From: Methanobrevibacter sp.
GTDB taxonomy: Archaea > Methanobacteriota > Methanobacteria > Methanobacteriales > Methanobacteriaceae
DNA length: 5,078 nt
Reading direction: 5' to 3'
NCBI GenBank assembly: GCA_031261945.1
Contig: JAISIQ010000187.1
Location: forward strand, 1-5,078
The notes beneath the pieces are model-generated. The model was not told the origin of the DNA, did no database searches, and was given only the letters and a program-made list of their open reading frames with translations. Both the position numbers and the translations under genes were made by a program. Shown piece by piece: positions 1 to 5,078 of this stretch. Every line of letters begins with the position of its first letter. The stretch's first letter is position 1.

Positions 1-120
1 CTAACTAATATATAAACATTACTAGTCTTATTTTTAAAAAACACCCCCAATAAAACCTTTTAAAAAAATTAGTTTGATAAAGTTAAAATTTTTTAAACAC
101 CAAAGTTTTTGACACAGTCA

Positions 121-134
121 CCTTTTTATATACC
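121..134 (-). promoter_or_regulatory. Candidate leftward archaeal promoter (TATA box)
   Basis: Read on the minus strand this is GGTATATAAAAAGG, a good match to an archaeal TATA box, with A-rich sequence upstream where the BRE should lie. Transcription would start about 25 bp further left, near position 100. No start codon with a usable ORF follows before the window ends, so the gene it serves lies outside, behind a leader of at least about 100 nt, or is a small RNA. From memory, in Methanocaldococcus jannaschii the gene next to pus10 encodes ribosomal protein L21e, so rpl21e is a reasonable guess for the target. That is inference only. Confidence 0.4.
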
Positions 135-177
135 TTTTTCTTTTTTTTATTTTTCTTTTTTTATTTTTCTTTTTTTC
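135..177. repeat. Pyrimidine tract, 3 tandem units of T5-C-T7/8
   Basis: Three consecutive units of 14-15 bp, each TTTTTC followed by seven or eight T, are separated by a single A (units start at 135, 150 and 164). The plus strand is almost pure pyrimidine over 43 bp. On the plus strand the T-runs could act as an archaeal intrinsic terminator for a transcript entering from the left. On the minus strand the same tract is an A-rich element immediately upstream of the leftward TATA box. The sequence does not decide between these roles. Slippage during replication would explain how it arose. Confidence 0.75.
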
Positions 178-185
178 AAGATGTT

Positions 186-218
186 TATAGAATGGGTATA
201 GAATAGGCATAAAATAGC
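186..218. repeat. Degenerate 11-bp tandem repeat, 3 units
   Basis: Units TATAGAATGGG (186-196), TATAGAATAGG (197-207) and CATAAAATAGC (208-218) lie head to tail just past the 3' end of pus10. Units 1 and 2 match at 10 of 11 positions. The third unit runs into the palindrome AATAGCTATT and the pus10 stop codon. No function is evident. It does not form an obvious hairpin and has no minus-strand T-run, so it is not a recognisable terminator for pus10. Confidence 0.55.
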
Positions 219-222
219 TATT
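213..222. repeat. AATAGCTATT palindrome, copy 1
   Basis: Exact 10-bp palindrome. It overlaps the pus10 stop codon (221-223), so it is largely non-coding here. This makes it one of the two copies that a coding bias for Ile-Ala-Ile cannot explain. Confidence 0.8.
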
Positions 223-1543
223 ATCTATCATTTCCTACTTCAATCACATCTAATTCTTTACAAATGGCTTTAAGTTCTAATAATTCACTAACACTAGGCT
301 TACTTCTTCCATCATCGCTTGATATTAATTCTTTGATATATAAACCTCCCTGTGTTTTAATTATCAGTTCAAAAGTTTTTGAATCTATTAAATTAGTAGA
401 TATATTCTTTACTTCTCTTGTTCTTATTTTATCAGCTCTTCTATGGGCTACTCTTTGAGGAGTTTGTTGTTTTATGATGTTAAGTGTTTGTAATTTTTCT
501 AATTTATCTTCTTCCACTTCCTGATCACATTCAACAAGAGCACGGTATGTTTTATAGGTATCTGGTGAAGATACTTTAATTTCAGCTTTTCTATTTCTAT
601 ATGTAAATTTTAAATCATTATATTGAGTTTTTCCAGCTGAATGTTCATTGACTTCAATAGCTATTTTTTCCAGATTCAAATTTCGTACTTTTGGTTCTTT
701 TATTTCTAAAACAAAAGGCCGTCCAGTTCCAAGCATTCTAACATCAATATCTTCTCTTCCAGCTCCATGAAATTTAGCTGATCGCCCATAGCTATTTTTT
801 AAAACGATTTCTGAAATCAATTCTTCTACAGATTCTTCATACATCTTTCCAGTATCATTACAATCTTTACAACCTCTACCTTTACATTTTCTACAAGGCC
901 ATTTAGTTTGAGGAATGCCTCGAATTAATTTAAGGTATCTTCCTTCTATAAATATTGGATTTATTTGTATTCTAACTTTAACTTCATCTATAGGATTTGG
1001 ATTAGTTTTTAATATATTATTCAAATCAACCATTATAACTATATCTGGATTTTCAAATTCTACTTCTTTTTGAAGCTTTTTTTCTAATAGCTTTCCTATT
1101 TCTCGGTTGATTTCCTTTTTTATGTTTTCTACATCTAAATCAAGTTCATTATTTAAATCTTCATCTTTTTGAAGCATTTCTTTTGGAATTTTTGATCCTA
1201 ATAAAAAATTATTAAATTCTAAATCAAGATATTCTATTTTAGCTATTATTTTTTCTAAAATAGCTTCATTTTTCAGATTTTCATCAATTTTTAATAAAAT
1301 ATCCTCACATATTGGGCATTTTTCATATTTCTCATATTTCCTATCTTTCCCATATTTTTCATATTTTTCTAAATTAGAAGAATTATTTGAAATAGCTATT
1401 TCCTTTCTTAGAATTTTTCCTCTTTCTTGATTATTTTCTGCTTCAATTTTATCCGAAAACTTTCTTCCGAGACAATGATCACATATGTTTTCATTTGTTA
1501 ATTCTATTAAATCCATTGCTTTTTTAATTGTTTCAGAGTCCAT
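221..1543 (-). CDS. pus10: tRNA pseudouridine synthase Pus10
   Basis: A 440-residue archaeal Pus10, the enzyme that in archaea isomerises uridine 54 and/or 55 in the T-arm of tRNA. Residues 21-79 carry a zinc-binding set (Cys21, Cys24, Cys76, Cys79) at the front of a THUMP-like domain that ends near PDIVIMVDL (166-174). A second CxxC-x4-CxxC cluster (Cys217, 220, 225, 228) precedes the catalytic domain. The motif GREDIDVRMLGTGRPF (262-277) supplies the probable catalytic aspartate, Asp265, by analogy with GRTD in TruA. Tyr333 in TYRALV and the C-terminal block GGLYIKE...DDGRSKPS (399-416) match later synthase motifs. A Lys/Glu/Tyr-rich linker (59-75) separates the two Cys pairs. The start has only a weak Shine-Dalgarno remnant (TGAT, 3 nt upstream). 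The next in-frame ATG, codon 10, is no better. The gene lies 111 bp downstream of srp54 on the same strand and may have its own promoter. Length and motifs are normal for the family. Confidence 0.96.
   Translation of the reverse strand: MDSETIKKAMDLIELTNENICDHCLGRKFSDKIEAENNQERGKILRKEIAISNNSSNLEKYEKYGKDRKYEKYEKCPICEDILLKIDENLKNEAILEKIIAKIEYLDLEFNNFLLGSKIPKEMLQKDEDLNNELDLDVENIKKEINREIGKLLEKKLQKEVEFENPDIVIMVDLNNILKTNPNPIDEVKVRIQINPIFIEGRYLKLIRGIPQTKWPCRKCKGRGCKDCNDTGKMYEESVEELISEIVLKNSYGRSAKFHGAGREDIDVRMLGTGRPFVLEIKEPKVRNLNLEKIAIEVNEHSAGKTQYNDLKFTYRNRKAEIKVSSPDTYKTYRALVECDQEVEEDKLEKLQTLNIIKQQTPQRVAHRRADKIRTREVKNISTNLIDSKTFELIIKTQGGLYIKELISSDDGRSKPSVSELLELKAICKELDVIEVGNDR
656..665. repeat. AATAGCTATT palindrome, copy 2
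   Basis: Exact copy inside pus10, read as ATA GCT ATT (Ile294-Ala295-Ile296) on the minus strand. A related site with one mismatch (CATAGCTATT, 787-796) lies further upstream in the gene but in a different reading frame (Asn-Ser-Tyr). Confidence 0.8.
1319..1369 (-). repeat. In-frame repeat encoding Glu-Lys-Tyr linker of Pus10
   Basis: Encodes EKYEKYGKDRKYEKYEK (Pus10 residues 59-75), built from GAAAAATAT-like nonamers in imperfect tandem. It sits between the two halves of the N-terminal Cys4 zinc site, directly before Cys76. It looks like a slippage-expanded hydrophilic linker that kept the frame. No separate function is implied. Confidence 0.6.
1391..1400. repeat. AATAGCTATT palindrome, copy 3
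   Basis: Exact copy inside pus10, encoding Ile-Ala-Ile at residues 49-51 in the poorly conserved stretch between the zinc-binding Cys pairs. That position is a protein region with little constraint. Confidence 0.8.
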
Positions 1544-1555
1544 AATATCAGTTTT

Positions 1556-1565
1556 AATAGCTATT
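1556..1565. repeat. AATAGCTATT palindrome, copy 4
   Basis: Exact copy in the pus10-srp54 intergenic interval, 13 bp upstream of the pus10 ATG. It falls about where the transcript should begin or in its short leader. It is fully non-coding, so selection or a mutational process at the DNA level must account for it. Confidence 0.8.
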
Positions 1566-1581
1566 GTTTTTTATTAGAAAT

Positions 1582-1591
1582 ATTATTTAAA
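1582..1591 (-). promoter_or_regulatory. Possible pus10 TATA box
   Basis: The minus strand reads TTTAAATAAT, about 40 bp upstream of the pus10 start. Transcription from it would begin near 1560 and give a leader of about 17 nt. The 12-bp tandem repeat at 1591-1614 abuts its upstream side, where BRE or regulator contacts would be. The match is only fair in an A+T-rich background, and pus10 may instead be co-transcribed with srp54. Confidence 0.3.
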
Positions 1592-1614
1592 GTGTATTTT
1601 GGAGTGTATTTTGG
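1591..1614. repeat. Perfect 12-bp tandem duplication upstream of pus10
   Basis: AGTGTATTTTGG occurs twice head to tail with no mismatch (1591-1602, 1603-1614), followed by the fragment AAGTGA. It lies 48-71 bp upstream of the pus10 start, immediately upstream of the candidate TATA element. It could be a paired operator or a recent slippage duplication. The sequence alone does not say which. Confidence 0.8.
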
Positions 1615-1654
1615 AAGTGATAATGAAATAGTGACAAAGCACTTCTAGGGGAAA

Positions 1655-2995
1655 TTATCGCATAAATTGACCCATTAAACGACCCATGGCTCCTCCGCCC
1701 ATGTTACGTTTCCCTATTCCTTTCATAGCTTTTTTAGTATTGTTGTAATATTTAAGAAGTTCTTTCACATCTTCATTTTTGACTCCAGCTCCTTTAGCTA
1801 TTCTCATTATTCTGGACTGTTTTATAATTTTTGGTTTTTCCATTTCTTCTTGAGTCATTGAAGACATAATAATTTTATATTGATTTATTTTATCTTCAGT
1901 CATCTGTGTAGCTTCTTTTGGTATATTCCCACCAAGTCCAGGAATCATATTCATTATTTGTTTCATTGGACCCATACTATTCATCATTTCAAACTGGTTT
2001 TCCATATCTTTAAGTGTAAATTTACCACTTAACATAGCATTCATAGTTTCAGCAGCCACATCTTCATCAATAACTTCTTCTGCTTTTTCAATCAGGGTTT
2101 TTATATCTCCCATTCCAAGAAGCCTTGATATAAAACGATCAGGATCAAAAACTTCAAAATCATCAAGACGTTCTCCAGTTCCAATGAATTTAATTGGAGC
2201 TCCTATTTCAGCAACAGCTGATAATGCTCCTCCTCCTTTTGCTGAACCATCAAGTTTTGTTATTATTATAGATCCTACATTAGTTGCTTCTGCAAAAGCT
2301 TTTGCTTGATCTCGAGCTTGCTGCCCTATTGTTCCATCAATAACAAGAATAGCTTCATTCGGTTCAACAACTGCATTTAGCTCTTCCATTTCATTAAGAA
2401 GATCTTTCTCTTCTTTATGTCTTCCAGCAGTATCAAATATGACGATTTTTTGATTCCTAAATTCTTTCAAACCTTTTCTTGCAAGATCAACTGCATCTTT
2501 ATTGTCGGGATCTCCATATAATTGAATTTGAAGATCTTCAGTTAATTGTTTAAGTTGTTCATATGCTGCAGGTCTCCAAGTGTCTGTACAAACAACAGCT
2601 GGTGAAAATCCTTTTTTTTGAAGAAACCTACATAATTTGCCAATTGTAGTTGTTTTACCACTGCCTTGCAAACCTAAAAACATAATTTTAAATGGTTTTT
2701 GATCTATTTCTAATTCATGGGCTTTTTTTCCAACTAAATCAACCATTTCTTCATATACGATGGTTATAACATGTTCACGTGGAGTTATGCCCTTTGGAGG
2801 TTTTTCATTTAAAGCCCTATCTTCTATCTTTTTTGATAATTGCAAAACAAGATTTATATTAACATCTGACTGTATTAAAGCTCTTTGAATATCTTTAACA
2901 ACTTCTTTAACAGTTTTTTTATCTATTACAGTCATACCTGCTAATTTCTTCATCGTGTTAGTAAGACTTTTACCTAAACTTCCTAATTCTACCAT
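1655..2995 (-). CDS. srp54: Signal recognition particle 54 kDa protein (SRP54/Ffh)
   Basis: The GTPase subunit of the signal recognition particle. It binds signal peptides emerging from the ribosome, sits on 7S RNA with SRP19, and docks with the receptor FtsY at the membrane. The 446-residue protein is full length. The helical N domain spans about 1-90. The G domain has the P-loop GLQGSGKT (108-115), DTWRPAA (138-144), DTAGR (188-192) and [11 protein letters not shown] (246-256, guanine specificity and SRP closing loop). The Met-rich M domain runs from about 315 to the end, with the RNA-binding block [12 protein letters not shown] (394-405) and a Gly/Met-rich tail. The start is supported by a Shine-Dalgarno-like AAGTGAT just upstream and by the usual N-terminal LGSLGKSL. 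It is first in a minus-strand pair with pus10 and faces hpt across the divergent gap. No AATAGCTATT copy occurs in it, unlike its neighbours. Confidence 0.99.
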   Translation of the reverse strand: MVELGSLGKSLTNTMKKLAGMTVIDKKTVKEVVKDIQRALIQSDVNINLVLQLSKKIEDRALNEKPPKGITPREHVITIVYEEMVDLVGKKAHELEIDQKPFKIMFLGLQGSGKTTTIGKLCRFLQKKGFSPAVVCTDTWRPAAYEQLKQLTEDLQIQLYGDPDNKDAVDLARKGLKEFRNQKIVIFDTAGRHKEEKDLLNEMEELNAVVEPNEAILVIDGTIGQQARDQAKAFAEATNVGSIIITKLDGSAKGGGALSAVAEIGAPIKFIGTGERLDDFEVFDPDRFISRLLGMGDIKTLIEKAEEVIDEDVAAETMNAMLSGKFTLKDMENQFEMMNSMGPMKQIMNMIPGLGGNIPKEATQMTEDKINQYKIIMSSMTQEEMEKPKIIKQSRIMRIAKGAGVKNEDVKELLKYYNNTKKAMKGIGKRNMGGGAMGRLMGQFMR

Positions 2996-2998
2996 CTA

Positions 2999-3005
2999 AT
3001 CACTT
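2999..3005 (-). promoter_or_regulatory. srp54 ribosome binding site
   Basis: The minus strand reads AAGTGAT, then three bases (TAG), then the ATG at 2995. GTGAT pairs with the methanogen 16S 3' end (complement of AUCACCUCC). The spacing is short but the match supports this start codon over internal ones. Confidence 0.5.
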
Positions 3006-3018
3006 TCATAATCTTTGT

Positions 3019-3044
3019 ATTAATATAATATTAATATAATAAAT
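3019..3044 (-). promoter_or_regulatory. Possible srp54 TATA region, 11-bp tandem pair
   Basis: ATTAATATAAT is repeated exactly at 3019-3029 and 3030-3040. The minus strand reads TTTATTATATTAATA across the upstream part, which resembles a TATA element 25-50 bp before the srp54 ATG. In sequence this poor in G+C both the TATA match and an all-A/T tandem pair could arise by chance. Confidence 0.3.
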
Positions 3045-3066
3045 GATAATAATCTAAAATGTATGC

Positions 3067-3086
3067 TCTGCACTAATATTCTGCAC
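3067..3086. promoter_or_regulatory. Paired TCTGCAC motif upstream of srp54
   Basis: TCTGCAC occurs at 3067-3073 and again at 3080-3086, 13 bp apart centre to centre. On the minus strand it reads GTGCAGA twice. It is the only G+C-containing island in the divergent gap and lies 72-91 bp upstream of the srp54 start. The arrangement would suit two protein monomers binding on nearly the same face of the helix. No known regulator is identified. Confidence 0.4.
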
Positions 3087-3326
3087 AATTATATTTATTA
3101 TTCTTATAATAATTTATTATAATATTATATTTTATTATTTATAATATTAATAATATTAAAATTTTTTCATGTTTTCATTTTCATTTTTTATATAGATTAA
3201 TTTTTTATAAATAAATATTTTATAAAACTAATTAACAATAAATATAATAAAAATAACTATAATAAATCATATAACATAATAAATATACTATAAATATTAA
3301 AATATTTAATATTTAATTAAATATGC

Positions 3327-3426
3327 TATAAAAAATAATTATAAAAATAATTATAAAACTATTTATAAAAATATTATAAAAAATATTATAAAAACTTATA
3401 AAAATTATTATAAATTATTATAAAAA
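3327..3426. repeat. Nine phased A-runs, (TTATAAAAA)-like repeat
   Basis: Runs of three to six A, nearly all preceded by TAT, are centred near 3332, 3345, 3356, 3369, 3380, 3392, 3402, 3413 and 3424. The mean spacing is about 11.4 bp. A-tracts repeated near the helical period bend DNA and influence archaeal histone binding (general knowledge), so this may be a curved or nucleoid-organising segment upstream of hpt. A simple slippage-derived repeat with no role is the alternative. Confidence 0.6.
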
Positions 3427-3427
3427 T

Positions 3428-3446
3428 TTATTAAATATTTAATTTT
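3428..3446 (+). promoter_or_regulatory. Possible hpt TATA region
   Basis: TTTAAATATT-like sequence about 65-80 bp upstream of the hpt ATG. A start about 25 bp downstream would place the 13-bp tandem repeat at or just after the transcription start, in the leader. Many equally A+T-rich stretches surround it, so the position is only approximate. Confidence 0.25.
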
Positions 3447-3457
3447 ACTGATAATTT

Positions 3458-3483
3458 AACTAATAATCATAACTAATAATCAT
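3458..3483. repeat. Perfect 13-bp tandem duplication upstream of hpt
   Basis: AACTAATAATCAT occurs twice head to tail without mismatch (3458-3470, 3471-3483), ending 24 bp before the hpt ATG. The location is right for an operator or leader element controlling purine salvage, but no matching regulator is known to me. It is the same kind of duplication as at 1591-1614, though the sequences are unrelated. Confidence 0.75.
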
Positions 3484-3496
3484 TTAAAAGTAGAAT

Positions 3497-3501
3497 AAGG
3501 T
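3497..3501 (+). promoter_or_regulatory. hpt ribosome binding site
   Basis: AAGGT, six bases before the ATG at 3508, matches part of the methanogen Shine-Dalgarno AGGAGGTGAT. It supports the chosen hpt start. Confidence 0.55.
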
Positions 3502-3507
3502 AAAATC

Positions 3508-4080
3508 ATGTTGGAAAAGTTGGTAAAATCATTGGAAGAATCTCCTATCATTAAAAAAGGAGATTATGACTATTTTGTGCATCCTGTAACTGATGGAATT
3601 CCTGGAATGGACCCAGAAGTTCTAAGGGAAATTGTAGCTGTAATCGAACATGAAATCGATTTAAGTGAAATAGACAAAATTGTATGTGTTGAAGCTATGG
3701 GAATTCATTTAGCAACAGCTCTTTCTCTTGAAATTGATGTTCCTTTTGTTGTAATTCGTAAAAGAGAATATGGACTTCCTGGAGAAGTCTCAGTATTCCA
3801 AAAAACAGGCTATAGTGAACAAAATCTTTATATCAATTTTATAAATTCTGGAGATAAAATTCTATTAATCGATGATGTTGTAAGCACTGGTGGAACTTTA
3901 ACAGCTATTATCAATGCGTTACAAGATATGGATGTGGATATTCAAGGTGTTGTAGCTATTGTTGAAAAATACGAAGGAAAAGAACTAGTTAAAAAAGAAA
4001 CAGGTCAGGAAGTTTTAACATTAGTTGAATTAGATGTCGTTGATGGAAAAGCAGTTGTTGAATTAACTGTAGATTTATGA
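3508..4080 (+). CDS. hpt: Hypoxanthine/guanine phosphoribosyltransferase, archaeal type
   Basis: A cytosolic purine-salvage enzyme that joins hypoxanthine or guanine to PRPP, giving IMP or GMP and pyrophosphate. The 190 residues fit the archaeal HPRTase family, which is closer in sequence to adenine phosphoribosyltransferases than to bacterial Hpt. The PRPP-binding loop [13 protein letters not shown] spans 118-130, with the acidic pair Asp122-Asp123. [11 protein letters not shown] (59-69) forms the pyrophosphate-loop region, and [10 protein letters not shown] (84-93) is the conserved segment before the flexible loop. AAGGT before the ATG and the [14 protein letters not shown]-terminus support the start. 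dph2 follows in the same frame 45 bp downstream, so the two are probably co-transcribed. The closely related adenine enzyme is the main alternative. Family resemblance favours hypoxanthine/guanine, but substrate choice cannot be read off directly. Confidence 0.93.
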   Translation: MLEKLVKSLEESPIIKKGDYDYFVHPVTDGIPGMDPEVLREIVAVIEHEIDLSEIDKIVCVEAMGIHLATALSLEIDVPFVVIRKREYGLPGEVSVFQKTGYSEQNLYINFINSGDKILLIDDVVSTGGTLTAIINALQDMDVDIQGVVAIVEKYEGKELVKKETGQEVLTLVELDVVDGKAVVELTVDL

Positions 4081-4098
4081 TTTATTAATTTAATATTA

Positions 4099-4158
4099 GA
4101 GATATCATTAGAAATATCATTAGGAATGTCACTAGAAATGTCTTTAAATACATCATTA
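4099..4158 (+). repeat. 12-bp tandem repeat, 5 degenerate units, over the dph2 start
   Basis: Five units in register: GAGATATCATTA, GAAATATCATTA, GGAATGTCACTA, GAAATGTCTTTA, AATACATCATTA. Units 1 and 2 match at 11 of 12 positions; others match at about 9-10. In frame they read [20 protein letters not shown]. The two ATG candidates for dph2 (4126 and 4138) sit at the same position in units 3 and 4, where units 1 and 2 have ATA. Confidence 0.8.
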
Positions 4159-5078
4159 TATGATATGGATTTAGAAAGAGCTATTAAAGCTATTAAAAAG
4201 AGAAATGCTAAAAATGTAATTCTTCAATTTCCTGAAGGCCTAAAAACACAAGGAATAGCTATTGCTAAAGTTCTTGAGAAAGAAACAGATGCTAATATTA
4301 TAATATCTGGAGATCCTTGCTTTGGAGCTTGTGATTTATGTGATAATAAAGCAAAAGGAATAGCTGATTTAATTATTCACTATGCTCACACTCCACTTCC
4401 AATAAAATATGATATTCCAACTATTTTTATTGAAGCTTATTCTAAAGTTAAAATCAATGATACATTAGATAATGCATTAGAGCTATTAGAAAATTATTCA
4501 AAAATAGCTATTGCCACTACAACACAACATTTACATATTCTTGATGAGATTAAGGATTATTTGGAAGATAATGGAAAGGAAATAGCTATTGGTTCATCAA
4601 AAACAACAAAAAAAGGTCAAGTTTTAGGATGTAATTTCTCTTCAATTAAAGGACTAGACTGCGAAGCTTATCTTTTTATTGGAAGTGGAAATTTCCACCC
4701 ATTAGGAATTCATCTGTTTACAAAAGCTCCAGTAATAGCTGCTGATCCATATAGTGGCGAAGTAAAAGACATAACTGAGTTTGCAGATAAAATACTTAGA
4801 ATTCGCTTTGCAAGAATAACTAAATCTCAAGAAGTTAAAAAATGGGGGATTTTAGTTTCTTCAAAAGAAGGGCAACGAAGAATGGATTTAGCAAAAGAAA
4901 TTAAAAAGAGTTTAGAAGATGAAGGAATGGATAGCTATTTGATTCTTCTGGATAATATCACTCCAGACTCACTTTTACCTTATATGGATTTAGAAGGATT
5001 TGTTGTAACTGCTTGTCCAAGAATAGCTATTGATGATTCTCAAATGTATAAAAAACCACTTATAACTCCTCAGGAACT
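4126..5078 (+). CDS. dph2: Diphthamide biosynthesis protein Dph2 (3' end outside window)
   Basis: An archaeal Dph2, a non-canonical radical SAM enzyme that transfers a 3-amino-3-carboxypropyl group to the histidine of elongation factor 2, the first step to diphthamide. About 317 residues are visible and the frame is open at the right edge. The three [4Fe-4S] cysteines are present: Cys69 in FGACD, Cys169 in VLGCNFS and Cys297 in [10 protein letters not shown] (numbered from 4126). Their order and spacing match Pyrococcus horikoshii Dph2 as I recall it. [27 protein letters not shown] and the final KKPLITPQE are also family-typical. Extra cysteines (65 and 72) flank the first ligand. The start is uncertain: ATG 4126 and ATG 4138 both lie in a 12-bp repeat, with at best a weak AGGA before 4138. 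ATG 4165 would remove N-terminal residues that align with the Pyrococcus protein. It probably shares a transcript with hpt. Four AATAGCTATT copies lie within it. Confidence 0.95.
   Translation, partial: MSLEMSLNTSLYDMDLERAIKAIKKRNAKNVILQFPEGLKTQGIAIAKVLEKETDANIIISGDPCFGACDLCDNKAKGIADLIIHYAHTPLPIKYDIPTIFIEAYSKVKINDTLDNALELLENYSKIAIATTTQHLHILDEIKDYLEDNGKEIAIGSSKTTKKGQVLGCNFSSIKGLDCEAYLFIGSGNFHPLGIHLFTKAPVIAADPYSGEVKDITEFADKILRIRFARITKSQEVKKWGILVSSKEGQRRMDLAKEIKKSLEDEGMDSYLILLDNITPDSLLPYMDLEGFVVTACPRIAIDDSQMYKKPLITPQE
4254..4263. repeat. AATAGCTATT palindrome, copy 5
   Basis: Exact copy in dph2, read ATA GCT ATT (Ile-Ala-Ile) just after the LQFPEGLK segment. A near copy, AACAGCTATT, occurs at 3900-3909 in hpt. 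Confidence 0.8.
4503..4512. repeat. AATAGCTATT palindrome, copy 6
   Basis: Exact copy in dph2, read ATA GCT ATT at the beta strand before TTTQH. In family members this strand is hydrophobic but its exact residues vary. Confidence 0.8.
4581..4590. repeat. AATAGCTATT palindrome, copy 7
   Basis: Exact copy in dph2, read ATA GCT ATT before Gly-Ser-Ser, only 68 bp after copy 6. This is the tightest spacing in the window. Confidence 0.8.
5022..5031. repeat. AATAGCTATT palindrome, copy 8
   Basis: Exact copy in dph2, read ATA GCT ATT in ACPRIAIDD, right after the third cluster cysteine. A one-mismatch site, GATAGCTATT, occurs at 4930-4939 in another frame (Asp-Ser-Tyr). Confidence 0.8.

Larger units (their letters stand above)
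2996..3507. other. Divergent intergenic region, extremely A+T-rich
   Basis: There is no gene here; stops are dense in all frames. It must hold the promoters for srp54 (leftward) and hpt (rightward). A direct count over 3121-3420 gives 15 G or C in 300 bases (95% A+T), and 3396-3447 contains none. From left to right it holds a tandem ATTAATATAAT pair (3019-3040), a paired TCTGCAC motif (3067-3086), short TTTTCA iterations (about 3164-3183), nine phased A-runs (3327-3426), a perfect 13-bp tandem repeat (3458-3483) and the hpt ribosome binding site. I see no tRNA, rRNA, origin-recognition box or CRISPR-like array. Confidence 0.9.

Noticed and set aside
83..122. Ten-codon minus-strand leader ORF starting GTG at 115 after GGTGA
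   Set aside because: The Shine-Dalgarno-like GGTGA lies just downstream of the TATA box, upstream of any transcript start from that promoter, and sits only two bases from the GTG. A translated leader peptide is not supported.
264..458. 64-codon plus-strand ORF
   Set aside because: It lies wholly antisense to the conserved C-terminal part of pus10, has no ribosome binding site and resembles no family. It is a shadow of the real gene.
1615..1644. Hairpin AAGTG...CACTT downstream of srp54
   Set aside because: The stem is only five base pairs with a 20-base loop and no minus-strand T-run follows, so it is not convincing as a terminator.
3104..3122. 19-bp A/T palindrome with 9-bp arms
   Set aside because: In DNA that is about 95% A+T, arms of this length are expected about once in a few hundred bases, and it has no T-run or other context to make it a terminator or operator.
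3327..3426. CRISPR-like array
   Set aside because: The repeat period is about 11 bp, there are no unique spacers of constant length, and no cas genes are present.
2996..3507. Replication origin
   Set aside because: The A+T richness suggests an unwinding element, but there are no G-rich origin-recognition boxes and no neighbouring cdc6/orc1 gene. Divergent promoters explain the location.
4078..4125. Possible TGA readthrough joining hpt and dph2 in frame
   Set aside because: After the hpt TGA the same frame stays open into dph2, but Hpt ends at its usual length, each protein is normally separate, and no selenocysteine or other recoding element is visible. The open frame is explained by the in-frame 12-bp repeat.

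Overview
The window is archaeal and most likely from a Methanobacteriales methanogen, with Methanobrevibacter the best guess. Four things support this: an archaeal SRP54, a Pus10-type tRNA pseudouridine synthase, an archaeal-type hypoxanthine/guanine phosphoribosyltransferase and a Dph2 diphthamide enzyme. The A+T content (about 72% by hand sampling, about 95% in the main intergenic gap) and the preference for ATA and AAA codons also fit. The genus is an inference from protein content and composition, not from a marker gene.

Layout. Positions 1-220 are non-coding. They hold a TATA-box-like element that points left out of the window, a three-unit T5-C-T7/8 pyrimidine repeat and a three-unit 11-bp repeat. 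Two genes follow on the minus strand: pus10 (221-1543) and, upstream of it, srp54 (1655-2995). A 512-bp extremely A+T-rich divergent intergenic region (2996-3507) separates them from two plus-strand genes: hpt (3508-4080) and, 45 bp further on, dph2 (from about 4126), which is cut off by the right edge.

Function. All four are housekeeping genes. Three of them serve translation: tRNA T-arm pseudouridylation, co-translational targeting to the membrane, and modification of elongation factor 2. hpt salvages purines. I see no defence, mobile or biosynthetic cluster.

The unexpected content is at the DNA level. (1) The 10-bp palindrome AATAGCTATT occurs eight times exactly in 5 kb, in both coding and non-coding sequence, against about 0.03 expected from base composition. 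(2) Each non-coding interval, and the start of dph2, carries short head-to-tail duplications with units of 11-15 bp. In dph2 a 12-bp repeat supplies the candidate start codons. (3) The divergent gap contains nine A-runs spaced about 11.4 bp apart, an arrangement suggestive of curved or histone-organised DNA.
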